Positions 34,235 to 42,874 of a stretch of 64,000 nucleotides of DNA are shown piece after piece (position 1 is the first letter of the stretch; every line of letters begins with the position of its first letter). The DNA is from Natroniella sulfidigena (GTDB taxonomy: Bacteria > Bacillota > Halanaerobiia > Halobacteroidales > Halobacteroidaceae): NCBI RefSeq assembly GCF_023223645.1, contig NZ_JALKBY010000004.1:109379-173378 (forward strand), read 5' to 3'. The notes beneath the pieces are model-generated. The model saw only the letters and a list, made by a program, of their open reading frames with translations. It had not been told where the DNA came from and did no database searches. The position numbers and the translations under genes were made by a program.

Positions 34235-36879
34235 TATTCCACCCCCTTTTTCTCAATATACTCTTCTAAAAGTTGAAGTTCTTCTTGATAGTCTTCAACT
34301 TGACCATCTAGTTTAGCTTTTTTTATCTTCTTTAAGGCCTTTTTAAAGCTAGGAGCAGGTCGATATCCTAAATCAATGATATCCTCTCCAGAAACTTCAA
34401 TATCTATCCACTGTAACTTTTCTAAATATAGTTTAACCTTCTCTTTTAATTTAGACTCACGGGCCAACACCAATAAAATATCTTCTATAGTTAATTGACT
34501 TAAAAGAGTATAGATGACACTATTACTTTCTGCTACTAATAACTGCTCAACAACTTGCTCAACCTCTAAAGTAAATAACAACCTCTCTAGGCAATCACTA
34601 CTTAAATTAAAATCAGTTGCTAAATTTTCAATCTCTTTCTTTTCTAACCCAGTTACTAATAAAGCAAAATATAACAACCACTTATCAAAATTAAAAGTAA
34701 TGGATAATGAATTTGACCACTCCATAATCTTTGCTAGATTATTAGCTACTTCTTCTTTAGCTCGATTCCACTCTATATTATTCGATAAATAACCTAAAAG
34801 ATCATACTTAACTAATAATTTAATAAAAGAAAGTGGATGAGTATCATTTAATCCTTTTTTAACTTCAGAAATCAAACGATTATTGCTCAACTTATCTACC
34901 ACATTTAAATCTACTGCTTGTTTAATCAGCTTTTCAGTCTCCGCCTCAAATCGATACTGATACCGACTAGCAAACCTTAACCCTCTAAAGATCCTTGTTG
35001 GATCATCATGTAAACTAAAATTATGTAACAATCTGATAATTCCTTCTTCTAAATCAACCTTCCCATCAAAAAAATCAACCAACTGTCCAAAAGATTCTTG
35101 GTTTAATTGAATAGCTAAAGCATTAATGGTAAAATCCCGTCTAAAAAGATCTTGTTGAATAGAACCTAACTCTATTTCAGGCAGACTAGCAATATCAGAA
35201 TAATACTCTACCCTCGTGGTAGCTATATCCAAATTCAAATTATTATCTAATGATATTGTAGCTGTTCCAAAATCATGATGTACATTAAGAGCACCATTTA
35301 ACTTTTGGGCCAACTTTCTAGCAAACTTAATCCCATCACCTTCTACCACTAAATCCAAATCTAAGCTTCTTTTTTCTAATAAAAGGTCTCTAACAAATCC
35401 TCCAACTAAATAAAGATCAACATCTAAAAGATCAGCCAATTGAGCAGCCGACTTCAACAGCTCCATGATTCTTTCTTCAACTAAGCCTAATTTCTGATCA
35501 ATATTATAACGCTTCTCCTGTACTTCAACCAGACTTCTTCCATATAAATTCTGACGATTTTTGATATAATCATCTGTTCCATAGAGCAATTTCAACAAAT
35601 CACTTCTTGTAATAATCCCTACTAACTTCCCCTGTTGATCAGTAACAGGTAGTCTTCCAATATCATGCTGAACAATCAAATCTTGAACCTCTTTTAAAGA
35701 AGTTTCAGCTTCAATAGTCACTACATCAGTTGACATATAACCTTTGACAGGTGCATGTAATAAATCATGATTTCTTACTTTATCTATATCACGCCTTGAA
35801 ATAATCCCAACAAGCTCTTTATCTTCCTCAACAACCAAACCTGAATGGCCATAACGTAACATTAATTCATCTGCTTCTTCCATAGAGGTATCAGGAGCTA
35901 CACTCTTAACAGGACTGGACATAATATCTTTGGCCAACGCATCAGGAGTAATATTCTCTCGAACCACCTGTAATAATTCCTGTTGTAACTCAATTAATTC
36001 CTGTGCTTTATTTCGCTCAATAGTTGCTGCAGCAGCTCGAGCATGCCCCCCACCCCCAAAATAATTTAAGATTTGAGCTACATTAATACTATCATGATTA
36101 CTCCGTCCAATAATCAACACCTTATTTCCTGACTTAACCAACACAAAAAGAGCATCCAAATTATGTAATTCATCTAACTTATGGGCCAACAAAGCAATAT
36201 CAGGTATATATTCTTCAACTTCAGCTTGAAAAAAGCTGATCTTAAAACCTTTACTAGTAACTTTATAACCTGCATCTAATAATTTATTAAATAGTTGTTG
36301 TTGCTGTCGATTTAAGGAATAATCAATATACTTTTCAACAATTCCCAAATTAGCTCCTAGCTCTAATAAATAAGAGACTATCTTAGCATCTCGAGCAGTC
36401 GTACTACTAAAGATCAAACAACCTGTATCTTCATAAATTCCTAGTGCAAATAAAGTAGCCTCAAATGAAGTCACTTCAACCTTCATTTCATTTAATTGTT
36501 CCACCAAAATTGTCGTAGTAGCTCCCACTGGTTCAATTGTTTCTGTTGCATCTTGTAAACAATTCTGTCGATTCATATGATGATCATAAACTATAACCTC
36601 TACTTCATCTTGTTCTACTAAATCAGAAAAGCTTCCTAATCGAAAAGCTACTCTAGTATCTACTATAATAACCTTCTCCACCTGAGATTGATCTATCTCA
36701 CTAGGATACTTGATTGGAATTCTATTCTTATATAATGACATAAATTCTTTAACATTATTAGTTAATCCTCCTGCAAAAACCATCTCAGCTTGCGGATATA
36801 TTTTTTGAGCAGCTACCATTGCTGCTAAACCATCAAAATCAGTTCGCTGATGACTAATTATAATCTCCACTATACCCAC
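34234..36879 (-). CDS. DHH-CBS-tRNA nucleotidyltransferase fusion protein
   Basis: An 881-residue fusion. Residues about 1-310 are a DHH phosphoesterase domain (SHQRTDFDGLAAMVAA, YDHHMNRQN, then GGGGHARAAAATI as in DHHA1). Two CBS domains follow at about 318-430 (DIMSSPVKSVAPDTSMEEAD). A class II tRNA nucleotidyltransferase/poly(A) polymerase begins near 480 (LVGGFVRDLLLEKRSLDLDL) with its helical RNA-binding part to the end. Such DHH-CBS fusions are known for A-adding or CCA-adding enzymes. GTG at 36879 or 36870 may be the start. Confidence 0.9.
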   Translation of the reverse strand: MGIVEIIISHQRTDFDGLAAMVAAQKIYPQAEMVFAGGLTNNVKEFMSLYKNRIPIKYPSEIDQSQVEKVIIVDTRVAFRLGSFSDLVEQDEVEVIVYDHHMNRQNCLQDATETIEPVGATTTILVEQLNEMKVEVTSFEATLFALGIYEDTGCLIFSSTTARDAKIVSYLLELGANLGIVEKYIDYSLNRQQQQLFNKLLDAGYKVTSKGFKISFFQAEVEEYIPDIALLAHKLDELHNLDALFVLVKSGNKVLIIGRSNHDSINVAQILNYFGGGGHARAAAATIERNKAQELIELQQELLQVVRENITPDALAKDIMSSPVKSVAPDTSMEEADELMLRYGHSGLVVEEDKELVGIISRRDIDKVRNHDLLHAPVKGYMSTDVVTIEAETSLKEVQDLIVQHDIGRLPVTDQQGKLVGIITRSDLLKLLYGTDDYIKNRQNLYGRSLVEVQEKRYNIDQKLGLVEERIMELLKSAAQLADLLDVDLYLVGGFVRDLLLEKRSLDLDLVVEGDGIKFARKLAQKLNGALNVHHDFGTATISLDNNLNLDIATTRVEYYSDIASLPEIELGSIQQDLFRRDFTINALAIQLNQESFGQLVDFFDGKVDLEEGIIRLLHNFSLHDDPTRIFRGLRFASRYQYRFEAETEKLIKQAVDLNVVDKLSNNRLISEVKKGLNDTHPLSFIKLLVKYDLLGYLSNNIEWNRAKEEVANNLAKIMEWSNSLSITFNFDKWLLYFALLVTGLEKKEIENLATDFNLSSDCLERLLFTLEVEQVVEQLLVAESNSVIYTLLSQLTIEDILLVLARESKLKEKVKLYLEKLQWIDIEVSGEDIIDLGYRPAPSFKKALKKIKKAKLDGQVEDYQEELQLLEEYIEKKGVE

Positions 36880-36948
36880 CCCTCAATTCAAGCTAATTGT
36901 TATTATACCACAGGTAAAGCTTAATTTACAATTAATAATCAAAAATAA

Positions 36949-36973
36949 GGACGTACAACTAAGTTATACGCCC
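36949..36973 (-). terminator. Intrinsic terminator after lysA
   Basis: GGACGTACAA (36949-36958) pairs with TTATACGCCC (36964-36973), eight Watson-Crick and two G-U pairs in the minus-strand RNA, loop of 5, followed by TTATTTTTG. It lies 7 bp after the lysA stop. Confidence 0.8.
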
Positions 36974-36980
36974 TTAAAAA

Positions 36981-38297
36981 TTATTTCTCTAATCTAGCCG
37001 GTATCTTATGATTAGCTATTAAATCTTGATAACTTTCTGGTTCAATAATCAAATCAACCTGCTCTTCACTGACCAAGACCATCCCTGGTTTAGTTAAGCC
37101 ATTATAATTATTACTCATTGAATAACCATAAGCCCCTGTACAAGAAATCAACAATAAATCATCCTCTTCTACTTCAGGCAATTCAATCTCTCTAATTAAA
37201 ATATCTCCTGATTCACAACACTTTCCTACAATTGTAACTTCTTGGTTTGCACTCTCAGTAGCTTTCGTAACCAAGCACGCCTCATACTCCGCCTCATATA
37301 AAGCAGGCCTGATATTATCAGACATCCCTCCATCTACTGCTACATATGTTCTAATATCAGGTATTTCTTTAATTGAACCCACTTGGTATAAAGTAGAACC
37401 AGCAGTTCCTACAATTGAACGACCTGGTTCATTAATCACCTTAGGTAGAGGAATTTCTAACTCATCACACTTTTGCTTAATTGCTTTAGTAACAAGCTCA
37501 GCATATTTATCAATATCAGGTTTTTCTTCCTCTTCAGTATAAGGAATCCCTATTCCGCCTCCTAAATTTAACTGTTCTAAGACAATACCAGTCTCATCTT
37601 TAACATCTTCCATAAATTCTAACATAATATCGACTGCTTTAGCAAAAGACTCTAATTTAAATATCTGCGAACCAATATGGCAATGAATTCCCACTACATT
37701 TAAATTAGATAATTCTTTAGCCTGCTTAATTCCAGCCAAAGCCAATCCATTCTGAATCCCTAAACCAAATTTAGAATCTGTCTGTCCAGTCTGAATGTAA
37801 CTATGAGTATGGGCTTCAATTCCTGGAGTAACCCTTAACAGAATATCAACCTGTTTATCACTTTCAATAGCTAACTTATTTAATAACTCAAGCTCATAAT
37901 TATTATCTACAATAAAGTAACCAATTCCAGCCTCTAAAGCCATCTCAATCTCAGCAGGAGTTTTGTTATTACCATGAAAATAAATCTTTTCTACAGGAAA
38001 TTGAGCTTCTAAAGCTGTATATAACTCTCCTCCAGAGACAACATCTAAACCTAATCCCTCTTGTTCAATAATTCTTACCATACTTAAAGACATAAATGCT
38101 TTGCCAGCATAAATCGTTTCAGAATTTGGATACCACTTCTCAAAAGCTTGCCGATAAGCTCGACAATTCTTTCTAATTTCAGCCTCATCTAAAATATATA
38201 AAGGTGTCCCATACTCTTTAGCAATATCAACCAAGCTATGCCCTGCAACCTCTAACTCACCTTGCTCATTAATTTTCATTGTACCTTGTAATTTCAT
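36981..38297 (-). CDS. lysA: Diaminopimelate decarboxylase
   Basis: Last step of lysine synthesis: decarboxylates meso-diaminopimelate with PLP. The 438-residue fold-type III enzyme has the PLP-lysine segment TIYAGKAFMSLSM near residue 61, GLDVVSGGELYTAL near 84, HCHIGSQIF near 205, GGGIGIPY near 245 and the catalytic cysteine stretch VGKCCESGDIL near 358. AAAGGAG precedes the ATG. A lysine riboswitch stands directly upstream, so lysine should shut expression. Confidence 0.97.
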   Translation of the reverse strand: MKLQGTMKINEQGELEVAGHSLVDIAKEYGTPLYILDEAEIRKNCRAYRQAFEKWYPNSETIYAGKAFMSLSMVRIIEQEGLGLDVVSGGELYTALEAQFPVEKIYFHGNNKTPAEIEMALEAGIGYFIVDNNYELELLNKLAIESDKQVDILLRVTPGIEAHTHSYIQTGQTDSKFGLGIQNGLALAGIKQAKELSNLNVVGIHCHIGSQIFKLESFAKAVDIMLEFMEDVKDETGIVLEQLNLGGGIGIPYTEEEEKPDIDKYAELVTKAIKQKCDELEIPLPKVINEPGRSIVGTAGSTLYQVGSIKEIPDIRTYVAVDGGMSDNIRPALYEAEYEACLVTKATESANQEVTIVGKCCESGDILIREIELPEVEEDDLLLISCTGAYGYSMSNNYNGLTKPGMVLVSEEQVDLIIEPESYQDLIANHKIPARLEK

Positions 38298-38349
38298 TAA
38301 CTTACTCCTTTCTTCTTGCTTTATTACATTATATTAATTCAATCAAAAA

Positions 38350-38544
38350 AAGGTTATGAGACAATCTCATAACCTTAATTAATACTTCAACGGTCTATAA
38401 GATAGCTCTCCACTTAGCCAAGTGACAAGGTTATAACTATTAATTATAACCTCAACCCTAAACAAATTAAAATTTCGGCAGTCATTCCTTTCAACCTTAA
38501 CAGTTTAAAAGCTAAAACATACTCTTAAACACTACACCTCTATC
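38350..38544 (-). ncRNA. Lysine riboswitch (L box) with terminator, upstream of lysA
   Basis: Minus strand. The aptamer runs from GATAGAGGTG (38544 downward) to GGAGAGCTATC ending at 38401, which pair as P1. Between them come the conserved AAGAGTATG, GAAAGGAATGA, GCCGAA and TTGTCA-type blocks in the order of known L boxes. A terminator follows: GGTTATGAGA and TCTCATAACC around a 3-4 base loop with a T-run (38350-38376). Lysine binding should favour termination before lysA. This explains most of the 340 bp gap 38298-38637. Confidence 0.92.
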
Positions 38545-38553
38545 TTTCTCTTG

Positions 38554-38590
38554 TTAAGTTTAAGTCAAGTTTAAGTTAAGTTTAAGTTAG
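38554..38590. repeat. 6-mer-type repeat in the lysA leader (copy 8)
   Basis: A run of TTAAGT/TCAAGT units with a slightly irregular 5-6 bp period. No clear opposite arm. It lies between the lysA promoter and the riboswitch, so it is transcribed at the 5' end of the leader. Confidence 0.7.
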
Positions 38591-38617
38591 GATAACATAA
38601 TCACTTGTCTTTGTCAA
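38589..38617 (-). promoter_or_regulatory. Sigma-A-type promoter of the lysA riboswitch leader
   Basis: Perfect -35 TTGACA (38612-38617), 17 bp spacer, -10 TATCCT (38589-38594, four of six matches). It begins about 45 bp before the riboswitch aptamer and ends inside the repeat arm. Confidence 0.6.
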
Positions 38618-38637
38618 ATCTAGCTGATTTTATTGTT

Positions 38638-39585
38638 TTAAAGTTCAACAGAATTATCAAAGTTGCTCTTCTTTAATCTATCACCTTGAGCAAAATAATT
38701 CGTCCCCCACACTCCAATTAAGATCATCAGTCCTCCTACAGCTTGAAACCAATAAAAAGACTCACCTCTAAAAACTACTCCAGCAATTACTGCTACAATA
38801 GGAGTAAGATTAGTAAATACTGCGGAACGAGATGCTTCAATTTTAGATAGCATAAAATTCAACATAAAAAAGGCTACTACTGAAGATAAAGCTCCTAGAT
38901 AAACAATAGCTACTATCACCTCAATCTCTATTAAAGGAAGAAAGTAAGTAGTTAACTCACCAGCTAATAAATGTTGAATAATTGCTACTCCATTAAATAC
39001 TACAGCACCAATCACCATCATAATATAAGTTATCTCTACTGGACTAAACTGTAAAGAAGACTTTCTAGATAAAATATTATAAATTCCCCCTGCTAATACT
39101 GCTCCTAATAATAAAAATATACCTGTCAATCTAGTTTCCATCTCTCCACTACCAGCCATCAAAATAATAAAGACAACTCCTATCACTGACATAATAATAA
39201 AAACCAACTGTTGTCTGCTAGGTTTTTCTTTCAAAAATATAGCCGATAAGATAGTTACTACAACAGGTATTAAAGCAATCATCATTCCGGCTTGAGAAGA
39301 AGAGGTTAATTTCACCCCTAAAGTCTCAAATAAAAAATATATTACAGGTTGAAATAAGGCTAATAAAAATAAACTATGTAGATCTTTATTAGCAAAATTT
39401 ATTTCGATTATATTCATTAACTTCAAAGTAGTTAGTAACATAACAGCACAAATAAATCTAAATCCTAATAATTGAAACGGACTCATTAAATCTAAAGCAT
39501 CTTTAGTAAACATAAAAGAAAAACCAAAAATAACTGCTGCAACTATTCCAGCTAACATTGCTAAATATTCCTCTTTTTTTATCAT
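38638..39585 (-). CDS. EamA/DMT-family transporter
   Basis: Integral membrane protein of 315 residues with about ten helices in two five-helix halves. The first EamA repeat starts LAGIVAAVIFGFSFMFTKDA near residue 10 and the second with GAVLAGGIYNILSRKSSLQF near 157. Exporters of amino acids or metabolites belong here. It lies directly upstream of lysA, so lysine or diaminopimelate export is a thought, but the riboswitch lies downstream of this gene and does not control it. Confidence 0.88.
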   Translation of the reverse strand: MIKKEEYLAMLAGIVAAVIFGFSFMFTKDALDLMSPFQLLGFRFICAVMLLTTLKLMNIIEINFANKDLHSLFLLALFQPVIYFLFETLGVKLTSSSQAGMMIALIPVVVTILSAIFLKEKPSRQQLVFIIMSVIGVVFIILMAGSGEMETRLTGIFLLLGAVLAGGIYNILSRKSSLQFSPVEITYIMMVIGAVVFNGVAIIQHLLAGELTTYFLPLIEIEVIVAIVYLGALSSVVAFFMLNFMLSKIEASRSAVFTNLTPIVAVIAGVVFRGESFYWFQAVGGLMILIGVWGTNYFAQGDRLKKSNFDNSVEL

Positions 39586-39662
39586 CTAGTCTCACCCCTA
39601 ATTAAATATGTACATATTTAATTAAAACATATTTGAGGCTAATTAACAATAGCAAAATAAAA

Positions 39663-39698
39663 TAAATAAGAAGTAGCTTCTAAGCTACTTCTTATTTA
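39663..39698 (-). terminator. Intrinsic terminator of the activase cluster
   Basis: A perfect 17 bp stem (39663-39679 with 39682-39698) and 2-base turn, followed on the minus strand by a T-rich stretch. It lies 143 bp after the stop of the activase gene, beyond repeat copy 9. Confidence 0.85.
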
Positions 39699-39710
39699 TA
39701 CCTTAATTAA

Positions 39711-39807
39711 TATTAAGTTTAAGGCTAAGTCTAAGTTTAAGTAAGAACTAAAAGTCCTTATGTTTTTTATGGTTGACTCAGACTTAACCTCAACCTTAAA
39801 CTTAAGC
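39711..39807. repeat. 6-mer-arm intergenic inverted element, complete (copy 9)
   Basis: Left arm 39711-39742 has five AAGTTT-type units; right arm 39777-39807 is the inverted counterpart; centre 34 bp. Bases 39732-39807 match 63925-64000 at 73 of 76 positions. It lies between the activase gene stop and its terminator, so it would be part of the transcript's 3' end. Confidence 0.92.
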
Positions 39808-39840
39808 TATTTTGTAATTAAATATCAGTTTCAGAACACT

Positions 39841-40788
39841 TTATACCGCTTCCCACTTAGGACATTTAGAACCCCAACGAGCAATTACTTCATCATCTTG
39901 ATAAATATTGATCACTTCACAATAATTAGAACACCCTTCACACTCAAAACTAGATGCATAATAATTAAAGTCTGTCGTATCAAACCCTTTGAAATCCGTT
40001 CTTCCTTTTTCATTAACTGCTTCTTGGGCCAACACTGCTGAACCTATCGCTCCCATTACATCATAATACTCAGGAACTATTACTTCTAATCCTAACTCTT
40101 TTTCAAACGCCTCTTTAATTCCATCATTAGCTGCTACTCCACCTTGAAAGATAACGGGCCCTAAAATTTCCTTACCCTGTCCAACATTATTTAAATAATT
40201 TTTAACTAATGCTTGAGAAAGTCCTGCTATAATATCTTCTACATTATGTCCTAACTGCTGTTTATGTATCATGTCAGATTCGGCAAAGACTGAACAACGA
40301 CCTGCTATCCTGACTGGAGCATTAGCTTGTAGGGCCAACCCACCAAACTCTTCAATTGGAATATTTAAACGGCTTGCCTGTTGATCTAGAAAAGATCCCG
40401 TTCCAGCAGCACAAACAGTATTCATACCAAAGTCCACTACTACTCCATCTCTTAAGACTATTATTTTAGAATCTTGACCACCAATCTCCAATACCGTTTG
40501 TACTCCAGGTACAACTGTTGAAGCAGCTACTGCATGAGCTGTAATCTCATTCTTTACAGTATCAGCACCAATAATCACCCCAGCTAGTTGTCGAGCACTT
40601 CCTGTTGTCCCTACCCCTGAAATTTCATAATCAACTCTATCTTTAATCTCCATTAAACCCTTTTTTATTGCATTAATTGGTTGGCCTTGAGTTCTTAAAT
40701 AAAGCTTTTCTAATATCTCCTGATCTTGATTGATTATAGCAATATTAGTACTAACAGATCCTACATCAACCCCCATATAAGCTTTCAT
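39841..40788 (-). CDS. 2-hydroxyacyl-CoA dehydratase activase-like ATPase (BadF/HgdC family)
   Basis: ASKHA-fold ATPase with an iron-sulfur site that in characterised relatives pumps electrons into dehydratases. The 315-residue protein has GVDVGSVSTNIAI near residue 6, EIGGQDSKII near 101, MNTVCAAGTGSFLDQQASRL near 117 with the first cluster cysteine and AGRCSVFAESD near 157 with the second. A C-terminal extension adds CEGCSNYC and a further cysteine. It overlaps the upstream gene by 4 bp. The actual partner enzyme is unknown. Confidence 0.9.
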   Translation of the reverse strand: MKAYMGVDVGSVSTNIAIINQDQEILEKLYLRTQGQPINAIKKGLMEIKDRVDYEISGVGTTGSARQLAGVIIGADTVKNEITAHAVAASTVVPGVQTVLEIGGQDSKIIVLRDGVVVDFGMNTVCAAGTGSFLDQQASRLNIPIEEFGGLALQANAPVRIAGRCSVFAESDMIHKQQLGHNVEDIIAGLSQALVKNYLNNVGQGKEILGPVIFQGGVAANDGIKEAFEKELGLEVIVPEYYDVMGAIGSAVLAQEAVNEKGRTDFKGFDTTDFNYYASSFECEGCSNYCEVINIYQDDEVIARWGSKCPKWEAV

Positions 40789-41879
40789 ATTACTACCTCC
40801 TTCCTTCTTTTTCGTTTCAACAGATCTATAAATGCTTCTAATCGAGTAACATATCCCGCTTCCCCAGTATGTTCATCCATTGTTAAAGATAAAACCGGTA
40901 GATTTAAATCTCTACTGACTGTCGGCAAAATACTCTCTGCTATAATCTCTGGCATGCAAGTAAAAGGAAAGAGTTGTATTACACCATCATAACCTTTTTG
41001 AGAATATAAGACTGTCTCTCCTACAGATTCTAACCCATGACCACCTACAAAGTGATTAAGATAGGGTTGAGCTGCTTCTTTTACTTTTTTCCCTTTTTGA
41101 TCTTGCCTTAAAAAACTCGGAAAGATATGTCCTTCTATCCAATCAGTTAAATAGATTGATTTATCAACCAAAACACCCATCTCTCCTAACTTTTTTTCAA
41201 TCTGCAAATTAGTAAATGGTTCTAATACCACATAAATCTCTCCTACTAACCCTACTTTTAATGGTTCAAAATTCTTATTTCGATCTAAATTATTAAATTC
41301 TTCTTCAATTAAACTTAATTTAGTTTCAACATCTTTAATTGTCTCTGCTTGCTCAATTAATTCCAACCCTTCTTCATAAACTTCACTTGCTTGAGAACGC
41401 TTAAGTAAATAAGGTCTAGTCTGATTAGCAAGGCGGTTGATTTTATCAACTGCTTTAGCTTTGGCCCACCCTTTTTGCCAAGCACTTCTAATCTTAGTTA
41501 TTGCTATATTGCCAACTAATAACTTTATAGTTCTAAATAATTCCTTCCAATCTCCTTGTAAAGGTTCTAAAATAATCATCTCAAAATCATAACCTAAACC
41601 TTCTAAAATTTCTTCTTGTACTTCCCCATAATATCCAAAACGACACGGGCCAACTCCACCACCCATTAGAATCGTATCTGCCCCTTGCTCTAAAGCTTCT
41701 ATATAATTGCCTACATTCATTTTCAAAGGTAAGCAAGCAAATTCTGGAGAATGTTTAACTCCTAGATCCAGTGTCCTTTTGGTAATTGGAGGTGGTACAA
41801 CAACTTCTAACCCCAACTCTTCAAGCATACTCTTAACTGGAATTGACATTGTTCCCATATGGGGAAAAGTTACTTTCAT
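40785..41879 (-). CDS. Acyl-CoA dehydratase activase-related protein (COG3581-like)
   Basis: A 364-residue protein resembling the 2-hydroxyglutaryl-CoA dehydratase D-component-like family COG3581. It has conserved cysteines at EFACLPLKMNVGNYIEA near residue 46, GGVGPCRFGYYGE near 75 and LFPFTCMPEI near 305, likely iron-sulfur ligands. GHGLESVGETV and MDEHTGEAGYVTRLEAF near the end recur in the neighbouring 41934-42854 protein. In many Clostridia these modules are fused into one large protein. Confidence 0.82.
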   Translation of the reverse strand: MKVTFPHMGTMSIPVKSMLEELGLEVVVPPPITKRTLDLGVKHSPEFACLPLKMNVGNYIEALEQGADTILMGGGVGPCRFGYYGEVQEEILEGLGYDFEMIILEPLQGDWKELFRTIKLLVGNIAITKIRSAWQKGWAKAKAVDKINRLANQTRPYLLKRSQASEVYEEGLELIEQAETIKDVETKLSLIEEEFNNLDRNKNFEPLKVGLVGEIYVVLEPFTNLQIEKKLGEMGVLVDKSIYLTDWIEGHIFPSFLRQDQKGKKVKEAAQPYLNHFVGGHGLESVGETVLYSQKGYDGVIQLFPFTCMPEIIAESILPTVSRDLNLPVLSLTMDEHTGEAGYVTRLEAFIDLLKRKRRKEVVI

Positions 41880-41933
41880 AGAATTTACACTCCCTTCATC
41901 TTTCTACCCAATAGCTTCACAATAATTTTCGCT

Positions 41934-42854
41934 TTAAACACCTTCCCATTGAATCATATCTACAAATGCTTCTAATCTAGTAACTAAACCTGCTTCTCCC
42001 GTATGTTCATCCAAGTTAAGGGTCATAAATGCTTGACCATCTCTTTTCTTAGCTTCTCGTTCTATCATTTCACCAACCAATGAGTCGGGTCCACATCCAA
42101 AAGCAGTTAGTTGAATAATTCCATCAATCTCTTGATTAGAAAAGAAATAATGAGCTGCTCCCATCATCTTTTTACCCAATGTCCAAAACATATCCTTAGA
42201 TAAATTTGATAAACCTACTCTCATAGCTTGAGGAGTCAACATCTCTGGAGTAACAACCTCGACTCCCATCTCCTTTAACTTATCAACCAGATTCATACTT
42301 ATATGAGAATCATAAATGATATACTCATGACCTAAGATAGCAATCTTATATTGAGCATCATTATTTTTAGCTTCCCTTAATCTTTGGCGATGTTTCTTTA
42401 ATGCTCTCCATCCTTTCCAACAGGCCTTGCTGACTTGCCAATAACCTTTATCTAAAACTTCTCCAACCTCTAAAACCGATTTTACTAGATTACTTTTTTT
42501 AGTTTTCAAGTCAATAGTCGTATCAATAATAGGTGGTAGATCATTAATACTATATCTAACCATATCTGGCAACCCCATAAACTTAGGACAGATATACTCC
42601 TTATTTTCTATACTGACCACCCGAGGGATAAATAAGTAATCAACTTGATTTTGTAATTGCTTAACATGTCCCAAAAATAACTTAACAGGTAAACAGGCCT
42701 CATCGGGGGCCAATTTGACCCCAGCATCAATTATTTCTTTAGTTGATTGACCTGATTCTACCACTTCACAATCTAATTCATTAAAAAAAGTCTTCCAAGC
42801 AGGAGAATATCTATGATAAAACAAAGCTTGTGGTATTCCTACTTTTTTACTCAT
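41934..42854 (-). CDS. Acyl-CoA dehydratase activase-related protein (DUF2229/COG3580-like)
   Basis: A 306-residue protein beginning MSKKVGIPQALFYHRYSPAW, the DUF2229 opening. Cysteines in DEACLPVKLFLGHV near residue 55, KEYICPKFMG near 88 and AFGCGPDSLVGEM near 253 are probable cluster ligands. It ends with the LNLDEHTGEAGLVTRLEAFV block shared with its neighbour. It starts 20 bp after spoVAF stops, with no terminator seen between, so readthrough from the spoVA operon is possible. Confidence 0.82.
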   Translation of the reverse strand: MSKKVGIPQALFYHRYSPAWKTFFNELDCEVVESGQSTKEIIDAGVKLAPDEACLPVKLFLGHVKQLQNQVDYLFIPRVVSIENKEYICPKFMGLPDMVRYSINDLPPIIDTTIDLKTKKSNLVKSVLEVGEVLDKGYWQVSKACWKGWRALKKHRQRLREAKNNDAQYKIAILGHEYIIYDSHISMNLVDKLKEMGVEVVTPEMLTPQAMRVGLSNLSKDMFWTLGKKMMGAAHYFFSNQEIDGIIQLTAFGCGPDSLVGEMIEREAKKRDGQAFMTLNLDEHTGEAGLVTRLEAFVDMIQWEGV

Positions 42855-42874
42855 CGAATCTCTCCTTTATCATA

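Noticed and set aside
16922..34792. Numerous plus-strand reading frames of 60-140 codons opposite minus-strand genes
   Set aside because: All lie antisense to well-recognised genes, lack ribosome sites and show no recognisable domains.
38450..38637. The leader of lysA as a decayed gene or MITE
   Set aside because: The conserved L-box blocks and terminator explain it better.
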